This document shows positions 17,467 through 25,303 of a DNA stretch of 31,689 bases, piece by piece. The stretch is from Pedosphaera sp. (GTDB lineage Bacteria > Verrucomicrobiota > Verrucomicrobiia > Limisphaerales > UBA9464): the NCBI GenBank assembly GCA_009695405.1, contig SIAZ01000004.1, forward strand, positions 1 through 31,689. The letters run 5' to 3'. The notes beneath the pieces were generated by a model. It was not told the origin of the DNA, did not search any database, and saw only the letters and a list, made by a program, of their open reading frames with translations. The position numbers and the translations under genes are program-made. Each line of letters opens with the position of its first letter. Positions within the stretch are counted from its first letter, which is position 1.

Positions 17467-20400
17467 AAAGGAATTCATTGAGGCTAAGAAGTGTCTGAGC
17501 GAAATCAATCAAAGCAGTTCCCCGTGGGTCAGCGAGGTGCCCTTCCTGATAGCGAGCCTGTTGCCCTTCGAGAAAACGAAGAGCAGTAACCTGTTCTTTG
17601 CTTGTCGGCAACCGGTTCAAGGCCAGCAAATAGCCTCGCCGCACCGCATCAACCAGAGGGCGGGCGGTTCCCTGATCCGATCGCTTGGCAAAGGCTGCTG
17701 CCCACGAACGTACATGCGGACTATTCATCAGCCATAAGGCTTGGGGGGCTACCGTCGTTACCGGTCGAGTCCCTTGGCTAACCAACGGTTCCGGTGCATC
17801 AAAGGATTGCATCGAAGAAACCAATTGGCTCCGTTTCACCGTAAAATAAATACTCCGTCGACGGCTGGCTTCATCAAGGGTTCCCGGGCCATAAAGGTTC
17901 GTCGCCAGAACTCCGCAGACGGATAATAACGAGTCGCGTATGGCTTCAGCTTCTAAACGATGAGGAATTCTCCGTGTCAGTAAAACGTTATTGGGATCCG
18001 CTAGGACCCGAGCAGGCGTGGTCGCACTAGATTGACGATACACAGCACTGGTCATCAAAAGTTGATGAAGAGGCTTTAAGTGCCAGCCATTACGAATCAA
18101 TTCAGAGGCCATCCAATCGAGAAGCTCCGGATGGCTTGGCTTGGTTCCTTGCTTCCCAAAATCATTGGGCGTTGCCACTAATCCTTGGCCGAAGTGATGC
18201 TGCCACAGGCGGTTCACAATCACTCGCGCCACTAAATGCCCCGCACCCCGTTCCGAATCTGTCATCCAAGTGGCTAAAGATCGTCGACGCCCAGAGCCTT
18301 TGGATCCCGTTGGAGGGGTCCAACTCCAGCGGGTTTCTTCGGCTGGATCTGGCAAAAGCACCTGCAAAAAACCAGCGGTCGCGACGCCTCGTTTGGCATC
18401 TGGGCTTCCGCGATTCAGAAAATAGGTCTCGGGATAAAAATCGGCGCCCTGACTATTCATACGCAACGCCGGATAGCCTTCGCCACAGATCAAAACATGG
18501 GTCAGCTTCGGCTTTGGCGGATTCATCCCATGCGCCTCCACGGCCGCTTGCAGTCGTACCCATTCCGGTTCCAAATGCTTCCGCCAATCCATCAAAAGAG
18601 AGGTGTCCGCAGACGTTAGCACCTCTGCCCCTCCGCCCAATCGGTTTTTCTCGAGGAGTGTGGCGATCGCCAGAGGTTGCCCTATCCCAGTGAGCGAGGC
18701 TGCTGATTGGGTCGATATCGACAACCGCGGACGCCCGATCGTATGACGTGTGTTCACTGCAAACTCGAGACGCACCTCCAGTTCAACCCCTGCCTCGCTC
18801 CCAATCGGAGATTCAAATTCAAACACAGCCGCATGATTGGTTCCCAAATGTGTGTCCAAGGCCCAACCTGTCTTGGGATCTAAGTCCAAAGCACTCTCCA
18901 CCGAAAGTGTCGTTGAATTTTGTTCAAAGGTGGCGCGCGCTTTAATTAAGCGGACCTCACCAGTGGTGCCAGCGCCTAGGTTTGATGCAAAAAGTCGGAC
19001 CCGACTAAGTCCAATATTTCCATTATCCGCGCGTCCCGGTCCTCCCCCTTTCAGACTCGGATGCGCAAGTGCTTCAACGCGCAAGGCTCGCCAGCCTCCT
19101 GATGCCAACTTGGCTCGGAATGTGTAGGTATCCGATTCCCCATTCACTCCCTCAACCAGTTGCGATCCGTCGCCTAATTGCCGAAAAGACGCCCCAGCCT
19201 TAGACACACTGGAGATGGGCTTAATGAACTGCCATTCAGAGGCGGGCAGCGTGGCTCCAGAAGCCATCCAACTCTCGAGACGTTTTGGTAATTCTGTCTC
19301 TTCGTACTTCCGCACCGCTTCCACCAAAGGCGCATGCTCTTTCTTGTACCGCTCTAGAACGAGTTGGGTTGCGCTTGGATCAAGATCCAATTCGACATCA
19401 CTTCGCACCGTGGTCGTGAAGGTTGACAGCATCCGATAATAATCACGCGCGGCAATGGGATCAAATTTATGATCATGACAGCGCGCACACCCGACGGTTA
19501 GCCCTAACATTGCCGTCCCTGTCGTCGCCAACATATCATCCATCGCATCATACCGGACCCTCTCCACTTCGTTGGCGGTAATTTGTGTCGGGAAAACGCC
19601 GGCACCCAAAAATCCTGTGGCCATAAGTGCCTGCACGTTTTTAGGTTCAAATTCATCACCCGCAATCTGCCAGCGTACGAACTGATCGTAGGGCATATCT
19701 TCGTTTAAGGCCCTAATAACGAAATCGCGGAAGTGATACGCTCCGGGACGATCGTAATCGTGCTCAAATCCCGAACTCTCAGCAAACCGTGCCACATCTA
19801 ACCAATGACGGGCCCAGCGCTCACCATAACGAGGACTCTCCAAAAGACGAGCCACCACATTCGACCAAGCATTGGTCGAGGTGTCTCCCAAAAATGCTTC
19901 CACCTCCTCAGGTGAAGGCGGCAATCCTAGCAAATCAAATGAAGCCCTCCGAATCAGCGTTCGCCGATCCGCTTCCGCATTAGGTTTTAGTGACTTTGAT
20001 TCCATCCCCGCGAGAATAAAACGGTCCACCGGCGTCTTTACCCATTTGGATTGCCGAACCGTCGGTTGCGCTGATCCGCCAAGGGGTTGAAAAGCCCACC
20101 AAGCCCGCTCGGCGGCTCCAATTGCAAAGGCCTTCTTCGAGGCAACCGATCGACCCTTTATCAAGGGCGCATCATAAGGTGCCCCTGCATCAATCCAACC
20201 TTTCAAACGCTCCACTTCTACCCGCGATAAGCGGGCTCCTTTCGATGTTGGATGAACTTCAGTCGTGCGGGAAATAACATCGATCAATCGACTCAACCGC
20301 CCATTATAAACAGTGACCACAGCCCCACCACTCCCACCACGCAGAAGACCTTCACGGGTCACTAAATCTAAGCCGCCTTCCGTCTTGGCTCCACCATGAC

Positions 20401-20566
20401 AGGATAAACACTGCTCCATCAAAATAGGACGAATATCGTGCTGGAATAAATCCAACCCCCGAACCATTCGTGCAGCATGATCGACAGGGACACTCCCCAC
20501 AGGTGCCGCCACAGCCGCTGCAGACTGCCAAATAAAGGCTAGAAATAAAATCCATCTTCGGTTCAT
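17456..20566 (-). CDS. PSD1-B: cytochrome c / DUF1549 / DUF1553 protein with beta-sandwich insert
   Basis: A 1036-residue exported PSD1 protein and the first gene of the minus-strand unit. The signal peptide is MNRRWILFLAFIWQSAAAVAA; the ATG at 20566 is chosen for it, although the frame is open upstream to 20701. The PSCyt1 haem motif is CLSCH at 53-57. DUF1549 covers about 175-395 with the internal CARCHDHKFDP from residue 360. A region at about 480-650 reads like a beta-sandwich, carbohydrate-binding or LamG-like module (GNIGLSRVRLFASN, LDLDPKTGWALDTHLGTNH). DUF1553 covers about 760-1010 and ends in SLNEFLYVD. A possible sigma-70-like promoter lies at 20592-20619 on the minus strand (TTGAGG, 16-base spacer, TATCTT), 25 bases before the start; this is weak evidence. 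It shares a 180-base divergent region with the CBM9-like gene. Confidence 0.88.
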   Translation of the reverse strand: MNRRWILFLAFIWQSAAAVAAPVGSVPVDHAARMVRGLDLFQHDIRPILMEQCLSCHGGAKTEGGLDLVTREGLLRGGSGGAVVTVYNGRLSRLIDVISRTTEVHPTSKGARLSRVEVERLKGWIDAGAPYDAPLIKGRSVASKKAFAIGAAERAWWAFQPLGGSAQPTVRQSKWVKTPVDRFILAGMESKSLKPNAEADRRTLIRRASFDLLGLPPSPEEVEAFLGDTSTNAWSNVVARLLESPRYGERWARHWLDVARFAESSGFEHDYDRPGAYHFRDFVIRALNEDMPYDQFVRWQIAGDEFEPKNVQALMATGFLGAGVFPTQITANEVERVRYDAMDDMLATTGTAMLGLTVGCARCHDHKFDPIAARDYYRMLSTFTTTVRSDVELDLDPSATQLVLERYKKEHAPLVEAVRKYEETELPKRLESWMASGATLPASEWQFIKPISSVSKAGASFRQLGDGSQLVEGVNGESDTYTFRAKLASGGWRALRVEALAHPSLKGGGPGRADNGNIGLSRVRLFASNLGAGTTGEVRLIKARATFEQNSTTLSVESALDLDPKTGWALDTHLGTNHAAVFEFESPIGSEAGVELEVRLEFAVNTRHTIGRPRLSISTQSAASLTGIGQPLAIATLLEKNRLGGGAEVLTSADTSLLMDWRKHLEPEWVRLQAAVEAHGMNPPKPKLTHVLICGEGYPALRMNSQGADFYPETYFLNRGSPDAKRGVATAGFLQVLLPDPAEETRWSWTPPTGSKGSGRRRSLATWMTDSERGAGHLVARVIVNRLWQHHFGQGLVATPNDFGKQGTKPSHPELLDWMASELIRNGWHLKPLHQLLMTSAVYRQSSATTPARVLADPNNVLLTRRIPHRLEAEAIRDSLLSVCGVLATNLYGPGTLDEASRRRSIYFTVKRSQLVSSMQSFDAPEPLVSQGTRPVTTVAPQALWLMNSPHVRSWAAAFAKRSDQGTARPLVDAVRRGYLLALNRLPTSKEQVTALRFLEGQQARYQEGHLADPRGTALIDFAQTLLSLNEFLYVD

Positions 20567-20746
20567 AGCAGGTTCACTGGAAAGACTTCGGAAGATAATT
20601 TCTTTTTGATAAACCTCAATAGTTCTTCGCAAATCAGGCAAAATAATCCGCAGTCGTCGCGTCGCATTCTCTTCGATCCAACGATGAACCGCTCGCCCCA
20701 AATAACCGACTTGCAGCGTGCCCCCCTCAGGGTAACGCTTACTTCA

Positions 20747-21688
20747 ATGCCCAATACACTGCGTGTCCGCTTCCCAATGTGCCTCAGCCTCCTTTTTGCC
20801 GCTTGGAGTTATTCGCTCCTCGCCGAATCTACCACCGTTCAAAAAAGCGGTTCTTCTCTGCCCTGCGACCCCTCGGTTGCCACGGTGATTACGGCTCATC
20901 GAAGCCCGAGCCCCATCTTAGTGGACGGACGTCTCAACGATATTGCTTGGGCAACGGCACAAATCTCGCCCACCTTCGTCGATTTAATCTCGGGCAAACC
21001 GACTCGGTTCGGAACCCGTGTTCGGTTACTTTGGGACGACACCGATCTGTACGTCGCCTACCAAATCGAGGAGACACGCGTGCGGGCAAGTCTGACCAAT
21101 CATAATGACGCCATTTATACGGAAAACGACGTTGAACTCTTCATTGCCAGTGACGACGCCTATTGCGAATTTGAAATCAACGCACGGAACACAGTGTATG
21201 AGGTCTTTTTCCTTTGGGAATCTGCCTATGAGACGGGAGGGTTTTCCTCGCTACCAGAATTGAATAGGAAGAATCTACAACCCTTTAATGGCGTCGGCTT
21301 CACGACCCATCCACGCGGACGTCGTCTCGGCCACTTCAACTGGCGGTTTCCCGGTTTGAAAACCGCTGTTTATGTGGATGGCACCTTAAACGATGACACT
21401 GATATCGATCGAGGTTGGTCGGTCGAAATCAAATTACCTTGGGCCGGAATGCAAGCACTCGAACCAAAATCCAAACGATCTCATCCGCCCCAGCATGGAG
21501 AAGAATGGCGACTGGACTTCTCCCGCTTCAACACCGCCAAGGAAGCAGTGCCGTCCAAAGATTCCGGCGGTTGGGCTTTGAGTCCTCACGGCATCTGGGA
21601 TTCACACGTACCTGAATGCTTTGCTCGAGTGCGCTTCTCCACCAATTCGCCCTCATCAAAGCCAGTTCGCAAAAATACAAGGAACTGA
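20747..21688 (+). CDS. Exported CBM9-like carbohydrate-binding protein
   Basis: A 313-residue secreted protein with a signal peptide (MPNTLRVRFPMCLSLLFAAWSYSLLAES); the ATG at 20747 starts it. The rest is one domain of the CBM9-like (DOMON-type) fold: VDGRLNDIAW at 60-69, LLWDDTDLYVAY at 95-106, ENDVELFIASDD at 126-137, FEINARNTVYE, an LPWAGM strand, and the closing segment GIWDSHVPECFARVRF. Such domains bind sugars or haem; here the neighbouring glycosidase operon favours sugar binding. There is no catalytic module. It is divergent from PSD1-B across 180 bases, so both may answer to the same regulator, though I see no obvious operator. Confidence 0.78.
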   Translation: MPNTLRVRFPMCLSLLFAAWSYSLLAESTTVQKSGSSLPCDPSVATVITAHRSPSPILVDGRLNDIAWATAQISPTFVDLISGKPTRFGTRVRLLWDDTDLYVAYQIEETRVRASLTNHNDAIYTENDVELFIASDDAYCEFEINARNTVYEVFFLWESAYETGGFSSLPELNRKNLQPFNGVGFTTHPRGRRLGHFNWRFPGLKTAVYVDGTLNDDTDIDRGWSVEIKLPWAGMQALEPKSKRSHPPQHGEEWRLDFSRFNTAKEAVPSKDSGGWALSPHGIWDSHVPECFARVRFSTNSPSSKPVRKNTRN

Positions 21689-21730
21689 TCCTTGCCCTTC
21701 ATTGCCTAAGGCTTTGAGGAGTTAGGTCGT

Positions 21731-21744
21731 GTTCCGCGCGGAAC
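21731..21744. repeat. Perfect 14-bp palindrome
   Basis: GTTCCGCGCGGAAC is a perfect palindrome without spacer, 42 bases after the CBM9-like stop and just beyond the 3' end of the small minus-strand reading frame. It could be a protein-binding site or part of a termination hairpin; no T-tract follows on the plus strand. Confidence 0.5.
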
Positions 21745-21749
21745 CATCC

Positions 21750-21866
21750 CTATTGGCGCTCGCGAAAAAAATCTTGCACCACTCGTTCACCTTTAGTGCC
21801 GAGTCTTTTTTGCCTCTCGTGCCGGCGAATCTTGTCATAAAATGCCGGTTTTAGGTTAATCGACAA
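21750..21866 (-). CDS. Possible 38-residue ribbon-helix-helix-like small protein
   Basis: A short minus-strand frame, divergent from the acetyltransferase gene. From TTG 21866 it reads (M)SINLKPAFYDKIRR, then a charged helix and KRLGTKGERVVQDFFRERQ. The order beta-strand (the upstream codons add STTL), helix, turn with LGTKGE, helix resembles CopG/Arc-type DNA-binding proteins. Problems: there is no ATG or GTG, an in-frame stop stands at 21882-21884, and only 17 bases separate it from the GNAT start, leaving no room for promoters outside the genes. It may be a remnant or chance. If real, it would be a DNA-binding partner of the adjacent GNAT protein. Confidence 0.25.
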   Translation of the reverse strand: MSINLKPAFYDKIRRHERQKRLGTKGERVVQDFFRERQ

Positions 21867-21883
21867 CGTAGTCGACCGGACTT

Positions 21884-22411
21884 ATGGACATTACCTATCG
21901 GGACGACGCTCTTGTTACCGTCGAAGCTGCAATGGATCTCTTTAAACGGTCGACTTTAGGCGAGCGCCGGCCTCTTCATCGTCCCGATATTTTCGAGGGT
22001 ATGCTGAAGAATGCTTCACTGCCCCTAACCGCTTGGCACGGTGAGCGGTTAGGGGAGATTTCTCGTTCGTTAACCGACTTTACTTATGTGGCTTACCTCG
22101 CTGATCTGGCCGTCGATGAAGCCTATCAGCGTCGGGGAATTGGCAAACATTTGATCGGCGAGACGATAGCTCGATTAGGTCAAGACTGTATGGTAGTACT
22201 TTTAGCCGCTCGCAAGGCCAATGAGTGCTATGCAAAACGGGGATTTCAAAATAACCTGCGTGCTTGGATCCTCAACAGTACTCTCCCTTCTACCGCACCC
22301 GATGAGTCAGGCCTAAACTTGCAGGAAAAAGAGAGAGCCGAAGGAGGCGAAAATGGAGGTGTCAGAAACGCAGTTGCACCGAAACGTCTACCCAAGAATG
22401 ACATTTACTGA
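21884..22411 (+). CDS. GNAT-family N-acetyltransferase
   Basis: A 175-residue cytoplasmic acetyltransferase of the GNAT fold. The acetyl-CoA pyrophosphate loop is Q82-R-R-G-I-G-K in LAVDEAYQRRGIGKHLI, preceded by the strand pair LTAWHGERLGEISRSLTDF and followed by VVLLAARKANECYAKRGF. The core ends near residue 128; the last 47 residues are hydrophilic, rich in E, G and N, and look disordered, an unusual extension for this subfamily of about 140 residues. The ATG at 21884 fits the family's IxYR start. It lies alone between the CBM9-like gene and PSD1-C, so its acceptor (small molecule, antibiotic or protein) cannot be told from context. Confidence 0.82.
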   Translation: MDITYRDDALVTVEAAMDLFKRSTLGERRPLHRPDIFEGMLKNASLPLTAWHGERLGEISRSLTDFTYVAYLADLAVDEAYQRRGIGKHLIGETIARLGQDCMVVLLAARKANECYAKRGFQNNLRAWILNSTLPSTAPDESGLNLQEKERAEGGENGGVRNAVAPKRLPKNDIY

Positions 22412-22516
22412 AGAGAGTTCAGATTGAAGCATCGAGTCTAAACTCAAAATTCATGCGAATTTCTCTTTTTACTCTCTAGATTTTAAAACGAGACTCCCTC
22501 TCTTCTCCACGCTGGA

Positions 22517-25276
22517 ATGAAAAGATCACCTCAGCATCTTAATAATCGAACGGCGCCCCTTTTGTCCCGCCCGTTTTTGGGTCTTTTCGCCCTGATTTAT
22601 GCCGCTTTGATTTGGATAATGCCACAATTGACAGTTGCCGCCTCTAAACCCGTGTTGACTCCTCCCGCGGCAAAGTCTTCCACAGAGTCTGTTTGGTGGT
22701 CATTGAAACCCCTGATTCAACCCCCTGTTCCAGGCCTAAAGTCCGGTCAATATCGGATCACTAATCCAATTGATTCCTTTGTGGTTGCCACTTTGGCAGT
22801 TCACGGGCTTCAGCAATCTCCAGAGGCAGACCGTCGAACACTTCTGCGCCGTCTCTATTTCGATCTCACTGGTTTGCCACCTTCTCCTCAAGAGATTGAA
22901 CACTTTATTTCTGACACGAGTGCAAAGTCCTACGAAAATCAAGTCGACCGCCTCCTCGCCTCCCCTCGCTACGGCGAACGTTGGGCTCGGCACTGGTTAG
23001 ATGTTGTTCATTACGGCGAAACCCATGGCTACGATAAAGATCAGCCTCGTCCCAATGCTTGGCCCTATCGCGATTATGTTGTTCGCAGCTTCAACGAGGA
23101 CAAACCCTACGCCCGCTTCATCCAAGAACAGTTGGCAGGCGACACTCTTTTCCCCGACACAAGCGATGGCTTCGAAGCCCTTGGATTTATTTCAGCGGGC
23201 CCATGGGATTTCATCGGTCATGCCGAAGTGCCTGAAACCAAAATGGACGGCTTAGTGGCCCGCCATCTCGATCGCGACGACATGGTGGCAACCACGTTTC
23301 AAACCTTTAACAGTCTCACTGTTCAATGCGCTCAATGTCACGACCACAAGTTCGATCCCATCGCTCAGGAAGAGTATTATCGGCTTCAATCGGTGTTCAG
23401 CGCCGTGGATCGTGCCGATAAACCCTATGATACAGATCCAATTGTCGCACGCGCTCGACGAGAATTAACCGCACACCAAGGCCTTCTCGTGGCCCGCAAA
23501 TCGGATCTCGATCGTCTGATTATTGAACGTGCCGGATCGCCGCTGATCCAACTGGATAAAAAAATCAGTACCCTTACTAAAGCACTAAAGGTCAGTGAAG
23601 CGATGGGATACCACAGCGCAATTGAGTCAAAACAAGCGGTCGAAAAGTGGGTCCAAGTTGATCTGGGCAGCCCGCGTCCCCTTGTTAAAATTGTCCTTCA
23701 TCCCTGCAAAGATGATTTCAATGGGATCGGCGAGGGCTTCGGTTTTCCTCTTCGATTTAAAGTGGAGACTTCGGATGATCCTGACTTTAAGAAGGCTGTT
23801 TTTCTCGCTGTCGACTCGACGTCGGCAGATTATGTAAATCCAAAGCTAAAACCTGTAGGAATCGAACCGGGCCAACGACTCGCCCGCTTTATCCGTGTTA
23901 CCGCCACAAAGCTCGCTCCTCGGCAAAATGATTATATTTTCGCCTTAGCTGAACTGAATGCGGTGTTGATCGATGGAAGCAATGTTGCTCTGAATGCGGC
24001 CGTCTCGGCGCTGGATTCGATTGAAGCCCCGGTTCGTTGGCAAAAGTTAAATCTTACCGACGGTTGGCAACCCGGTGCTAGCCCCGTCGAAGGTAAGGAA
24101 TTGCTGAATCTACAATCTGAACGGGCCACGCTGCTCACCCAAGCCACATCAGAGTCCGACCGGTCAACTTTGGCCAGTATCCAATTGGCCTTAGCCGAGG
24201 CGACGAATGCTCTTGGGACGTTGCCTGCAACCGACAAAGTCTTCGTGGGTGCTGTCCATAAGGGATCTGGGGCCTTCCTTGGAACGGGCTCGAAAGGGGG
24301 CAAGCCACGAACCATCCGTGTTCTCAATCGCGGTAGTATCCAAAGTCCAGGAAAGGAAGTCGGCCCTGCGGCCTTGAGTTGTCTTCCCGGTGTACCCGCT
24401 GATTTTAATCTAGCCTCTGATCACCCAGAGGGCGCCCGCCGCGCTGCCCTCGCTCAATGGTTGGCTCGGACCGACAACCCACTCACTTGGCGCTCCGCCG
24501 TTAATCGAGTGTGGCACTACCACTTCGGACGCGGCATCGTCGACAGTCCCAATGACTTTGGTCGGATGGGTGGACTTCCGACCCATCCAGAACTTCTCGA
24601 CTGGTTAGCAGCCGACTTCCGCGATGGGGGACACTCTTTTAAGAAATTACATCGACTGATTCTCACCAGCGCTACCTATCGGCAAAGCTCAGCCCGGGTT
24701 CCCGCTTTCGCTGCTTTGGATTCGGACAACCGTTATCTATGGCGATCTAATCGTCGCAAACTCGACGCCGAATCACTGCGCGATTCGGTCTTGATGGTTT
24801 CAGGAGTTCTAAACCTCAAAATGGGCGGGCCTAGCTTCCGTGACTTTGTCATCGAAAAACCTGAACACTCTCCTCATTACGAATACCAACTCCATGACCC
24901 AGAGGATCCCCTTTCCCATCGACGATCAATCTATCGGTTTATCGTCCGATCCCAACAGCAACCCTTTATGACCACTCTTGACTGCGCCGATCCCTCTATT
25001 CAAGTGGGCCGTCGGAATGAAAGTCTCTCACCATTACAAGCCTTGGCGCTGATGAATAATTCCCTCATGCTCACAATGTCTAAACGCTTTGCCGCTCGTC
25101 TCGAGAACCAGTCTGGCGATCTTCAATCCAAAGTGGCTACCGCCCATTATGAGGCGCTCGGACATCCCTCCTCTCCGACCGATACTCAGGCACTTGTCGC
25201 CTATGCTTCTGAGTTTGGCCTGCCCAATCTTTGTCGACTCTTGTTTAACTTGAACGAGTTCACTTTTGTCGACTGA
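22517..25276 (+). CDS. PSD1-C: DUF1549 / F5/8-type C / DUF1553 protein without N-terminal cytochrome
   Basis: A 919-residue PSD1-family protein. The N-terminus has a hydrophobic segment (about 17-42) that serves as signal peptide or anchor. Unlike the two copies upstream, the cytochrome domain is absent: the chain goes straight to WWSLKPL and to DUF1549 at about 83-300, which still holds CAQCHDHKFDP from C271. A discoidin-like (F5/8 type C) domain follows at about 377-480 (KWVQVDLGSPRPLVKIVLHP, RLARFIRVTA), probably for binding a glycan. DUF1553 spans about 640-890 and the chain ends FNLNEFTFVD. The downstream DUF1501-C gene begins 27 bases later, so the two form an operon. Activity unknown. 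Confidence 0.88.
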   Translation: MKRSPQHLNNRTAPLLSRPFLGLFALIYAALIWIMPQLTVAASKPVLTPPAAKSSTESVWWSLKPLIQPPVPGLKSGQYRITNPIDSFVVATLAVHGLQQSPEADRRTLLRRLYFDLTGLPPSPQEIEHFISDTSAKSYENQVDRLLASPRYGERWARHWLDVVHYGETHGYDKDQPRPNAWPYRDYVVRSFNEDKPYARFIQEQLAGDTLFPDTSDGFEALGFISAGPWDFIGHAEVPETKMDGLVARHLDRDDMVATTFQTFNSLTVQCAQCHDHKFDPIAQEEYYRLQSVFSAVDRADKPYDTDPIVARARRELTAHQGLLVARKSDLDRLIIERAGSPLIQLDKKISTLTKALKVSEAMGYHSAIESKQAVEKWVQVDLGSPRPLVKIVLHPCKDDFNGIGEGFGFPLRFKVETSDDPDFKKAVFLAVDSTSADYVNPKLKPVGIEPGQRLARFIRVTATKLAPRQNDYIFALAELNAVLIDGSNVALNAAVSALDSIEAPVRWQKLNLTDGWQPGASPVEGKELLNLQSERATLLTQATSESDRSTLASIQLALAEATNALGTLPATDKVFVGAVHKGSGAFLGTGSKGGKPRTIRVLNRGSIQSPGKEVGPAALSCLPGVPADFNLASDHPEGARRAALAQWLARTDNPLTWRSAVNRVWHYHFGRGIVDSPNDFGRMGGLPTHPELLDWLAADFRDGGHSFKKLHRLILTSATYRQSSARVPAFAALDSDNRYLWRSNRRKLDAESLRDSVLMVSGVLNLKMGGPSFRDFVIEKPEHSPHYEYQLHDPEDPLSHRRSIYRFIVRSQQQPFMTTLDCADPSIQVGRRNESLSPLQALALMNNSLMLTMSKRFAARLENQSGDLQSKVATAHYEALGHPSSPTDTQALVAYASEFGLPNLCRLLFNLNEFTFVD

Positions 25277-25303
25277 CCTCGCTTTTCCTCGAAACTCAGA
25301 TTC

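Noticed and set aside
18136..18693. Plus-strand open frame of 185 codons opposite PSD1-B
   Set aside because: Antisense to the DUF1553 part of PSD1-B; composition is that of a shadow frame.
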